Below the pieces are notes generated by a model. That model ran no database searches. It was not told the origin of the DNA and saw only the letters and a list, made by a program, of their open reading frames with translations. Both the position numbers and the translations under genes were made by a program. Below are positions 3,943 to 5,562 of a DNA stretch of 5,562 bases, one piece after another. Location of the stretch: the NCBI GenBank assembly GCA_910577915.1, contig CAJTOM010000103.1:1-5562 (forward strand). The letters are read 5' to 3'. The DNA comes from an uncultured Oscillospiraceae bacterium (GTDB taxonomy: Bacteria > Bacillota > Clostridia > Oscillospirales > Oscillospiraceae). Position 1 is the first letter of the stretch, and every line of letters begins with the position of its first letter.

Positions 3943-4791
3943 TCACGCCTCCTCCGGCGTCTCCAGCAGCACCTCCACCAGCTCCGCCGTCTCCTTGTCC
4001 GGATAGAACCGGACAATCCAGGGACAGGGCGGGTACACGGGCTCCGCCGGCGTCTCCTGCACCGGGGGCGCGTCCGGAGCCTCCCCCTCCCCGGAGGTCT
4101 CCGTACTTTCCGGAGCCTCCTCCGGCGTGGTCTGGCCCTCCTCCTCGCCAGCGGCCTCCGCCGGGACCGGCTCCTCCGGGTCCTGGGGGGTCTGGTCCTC
4201 GGGGGGCGGCGCCTCCAGCGTCTGCTGGGCCTCCGCCTCCTCCCCGCACAGCTCCCGCCACAGGCTCTCCACCGCCGCCGTCACATCCTCCCTGGGCATG
4301 TCGTAGGAGAAGCGGGCGGTGAGCCGCTCGTGCTCCTCCCGCACGGCCAGGCGCAGCAGGTCCACCAGGGACTGGCTGTCGGAGAGGGTCATCATATTCT
4401 CCACGTCCTCCGCGTCCTCCCGGTAGGTCATCTGCACCCGGACGGTGCTGTAGCCCGCCCCCGCCTCGCAGGAGTAGGTGATCCGCCGCAGGAGGTAGGA
4501 CCCCAATGTGCTCTCCAGGCGCACCTCCCGGCTGGCGGCCTGGGTCTGCTGGGCGGCGCTGGCCTCGCCGTAGCAGCGGATGGTCCCCTCCTCCGCCCGC
4601 TGCTCCACCAGCAGCAGCAGGGAGTTGACCAGATCCTGATAGCTCTCCGCCCGCAGGGTATCCTCGGCGCTGGTGTCCCAGTAGCGGTTGGCATAGGGCT
4701 CCACCACGCTGTAGTCCCGCTCCAGCAGGGAGGCGCAGCCGCTCAGCAGCAGACAGGCCAGGGCGGCTGCCAGCATCGTTCTCTTTTTCAC
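3943..4791 (-). CDS. Uncharacterised lipoprotein with acidic Pro/Glu-rich linker
   Basis: The 282-residue product has a type II signal peptide: MKKR, a hydrophobic stretch at residues 6-16, and the lipobox L16-S17-G18-C19. It should therefore be diacylated on Cys19 and anchored outside the membrane. Residues 25-180 form a mixed domain (WDTSAEDTLRAESYQDLVNS, then ITYSCEAGAGYSTVRVQMTY and NMMTLSDSQSLVDLLRLAV). Residues 183-252 are a low-complexity linker rich in Glu, Pro, Ala and Thr. A short segment, YPPCPWIVRFYPDKETAELV, ends the protein. The start is GTG (4789-4791), with GGAGG 8 nt upstream and the signal peptide directly after. It follows the LUD gene by 28 nt, so the two are probably co-transcribed. 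I do not recognise a characterised family and assign no function. Confidence 0.85.
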   Translation of the reverse strand: MKKRTMLAAALACLLLSGCASLLERDYSVVEPYANRYWDTSAEDTLRAESYQDLVNSLLLLVEQRAEEGTIRCYGEASAAQQTQAASREVRLESTLGSYLLRRITYSCEAGAGYSTVRVQMTYREDAEDVENMMTLSDSQSLVDLLRLAVREEHERLTARFSYDMPREDVTAAVESLWRELCGEEAEAQQTLEAPPPEDQTPQDPEEPVPAEAAGEEEGQTTPEEAPESTETSGEGEAPDAPPVQETPAEPVYPPCPWIVRFYPDKETAELVEVLLETPEEA

Positions 4792-4819
4792 GCGCCCCGC
4801 CTCCTCCGCAGATGTCCGG

Positions 4820-5422
4820 TCAATACCCCAGCTCCTGGTCGATGAGCACCACTTCCATCTCCATCTGGTTCACAGGCCGGTAGTGGACCACCAGGGCCCT
4901 GCAGATGCGCTCCGGGCTGTCGCAGTCGTAGCACCGGTCCCCCCGGGCGGCGCAGGGGGTTTTCCGCCCCAGCCGCTGGGCGTTTTTCGGGGCCGCCACA
5001 TTGCGCAGGCGGTGGAGGGCGCTGTGGAAGTCCGGGGCGATCTTGTTTCTCCCCACCACAAAATAGACCTTCTTATGCCCGAAGAGGGAGGAGGCCACCC
5101 GGTTTCCCGTACCGTCGATGTTCAGAATTTCCCCGCCGTCGGCGGCAATGGCGTTGGCTGACAGGAGGTAGATCTCGGCCTCTGCGGCCAGCTCCTGGGT
5201 CTCTCTGGCCTCACAGCGGGTAAACCCGTGGCTGAAGACCACATTGTGCTCCGCCAGGGACTCCCTCAGCCCCAGCTCCGCCAGCGTCATGGAGCCGCCC
5301 ATCCCCACCGTTTTGTGGTCAATTTCCCGGTTGAGGTAGGCGGCGGCCTCCTCGCCCCCGGCGAAGACGGACACAGCGAAGCCGTTGGCCTCCAGCTTCT
5401 TTTTTAATTCGTCGAACAGCAT
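4820..5422 (-). CDS. LUD-domain protein (LutC/YvbY-like lactate utilisation family)
   Basis: The 200-residue product fits the LUD domain (formerly DUF162), the fold of the lactate-utilisation subunits LutB and LutC, here as a stand-alone protein. Visible motifs are VGMGGSMTLAELGL (39-52), LLSANAIAADGGEILNIDGT (86-105) with GNRVA, and GHKKVYFVVGRNKIAPDF (115-132). A Cys cluster, C157-x6-C164-x2-C167-x6-C174 (TPC...CYDCDSPERIC), follows and may bind metal or be redox active. No lutA or lutB is seen here, so a role in lactate oxidation is not supported by context; many clostridial members are orphans annotated only by domain. The ATG is preceded by AAAGGAG at 6 nt. The family is confident, the substrate unknown. 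Confidence 0.9.
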   Translation of the reverse strand: MLFDELKKKLEANGFAVSVFAGGEEAAAYLNREIDHKTVGMGGSMTLAELGLRESLAEHNVVFSHGFTRCEARETQELAAEAEIYLLSANAIAADGGEILNIDGTGNRVASSLFGHKKVYFVVGRNKIAPDFHSALHRLRNVAAPKNAQRLGRKTPCAARGDRCYDCDSPERICRALVVHYRPVNQMEMEVVLIDQELGY

Positions 5423-5450
5423 AGCAAGCTCCTTTCTTCTGCTCCGGTGC

Positions 5451-5492
5451 GTCGCCGCCCGACCGGCGGCGAGGGGGGCTGGGTTGCAGCCC
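5451..5492. repeat. Pair of GC-rich hairpins upstream of the LUD gene
   Basis: TCGCCGCC (5452-5459) pairs with GGCGGCGA (5465-5472) around 5 nt, and GGGCTG (5476-5481) pairs with CAGCCC (5487-5492) around 5 nt. Neither is followed by a T-run on either strand. With the adjacent inverted repeat they look like parts of one non-coding repeat unit. I see no clear promoter for the LUD gene in 5423-5562. Confidence 0.5.
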
Positions 5493-5528
5493 TACAGCTT
5501 GCGGGACCTGCGCGGCCCCGCGCCCCGC

Positions 5529-5558
5529 GGTTACTTTTTGTGCAAACAAAAAGTAACC
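5529..5558. repeat. Perfect 13-bp inverted repeat at the right edge
   Basis: GGTTACTTTTTGT (5529-5541) and ACAAAAAGTAACC (5546-5558) form a perfect 13-bp stem around GCAA, followed by AAAA. On the minus strand the stem is preceded, not followed, by T residues, so it is not a standard intrinsic terminator in either direction. It resembles dispersed inverted repeats that I recall from related GC-rich gut Firmicutes; that recollection is not verified here. Confidence 0.65.
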
Positions 5559-5562
5559 AAAA

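Noticed and set aside
3880..3945. Rho-independent terminator for the lipoprotein gene
   Set aside because: The region is AT-rich but has no GC-rich stem before a T-run on the minus strand. ACGCC/GGCGT near the stop is short and lacks a U-tract.
5319..5549. A 76-codon minus-strand open frame over the LUD start and upstream hairpins
   Set aside because: It overlaps the confident LUD gene in another frame, starts inside the inverted repeat, and reads as translated repeat sequence.

Overview
The window is GC-rich, and every supported gene lies on the minus strand. It carries the front half of a bacterial S10 ribosomal protein operon, in the order rpsJ-rplC-rplD-rplW-rplB-rpsS-rplV, reading from about 3570 down to position 1. 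The high GC content, strong AAGGAGG-type ribosome binding sites, a Firmicutes-style L3 and S10, and an upstream LUD-domain gene plus a lipoprotein gene suggest a Clostridia gut anaerobe, perhaps of the Oscillospiraceae type. That placement is inference from protein style; no database was searched.

Right part (about 3943-5562). A 200-residue LUD-domain protein (LutC/YvbY-like) is followed after 28 nt by a GTG-started lipoprotein with a long acidic Pro/Glu-rich linker. These two probably share a transcript. Upstream of them, at the window edge, is a run of GC-rich hairpins ending in a perfect 13-bp inverted repeat. It looks like a dispersed non-coding repeat.

Middle part (3570-3942). This gene-free stretch holds the S10 operon control region. 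An AT-rich block precedes a near-consensus sigma-A promoter (TTGACA, 17 bp, TAGAAT), and a leader of about 275 nt follows. The leader has a possible 14-codon leader peptide and an attenuator-like hairpin. An upstream segment repeats the 3' arm of that hairpin, so an antiterminator can form instead. The stop codon of the putative leader peptide lies inside this antiterminator arm, which suggests control by leader translation or ribosome supply. A 10-bp hairpin sits just before the rpsJ ribosome binding site. This leader is the most interesting part of the window.

Left part (1-3569). The ribosomal protein genes are tightly packed: gaps are 15-21 nt, and rplD and rplW overlap by one base. Two junctions (rplW/rplB and rplB/rpsS) use a fused stop and Shine-Dalgarno, TAAGGAGG. 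The exception is a 196-nt structured spacer between rpsJ and rplC. L3 has an extended C-terminal tail with two copies of NPQKASAR that differ only by synonymous changes. The products are S10 (also NusE), L3, L4, L23, L2, S19 and L22, which serve 30S head assembly, the peptidyl transferase region and the exit tunnel. rplV runs off the left edge.
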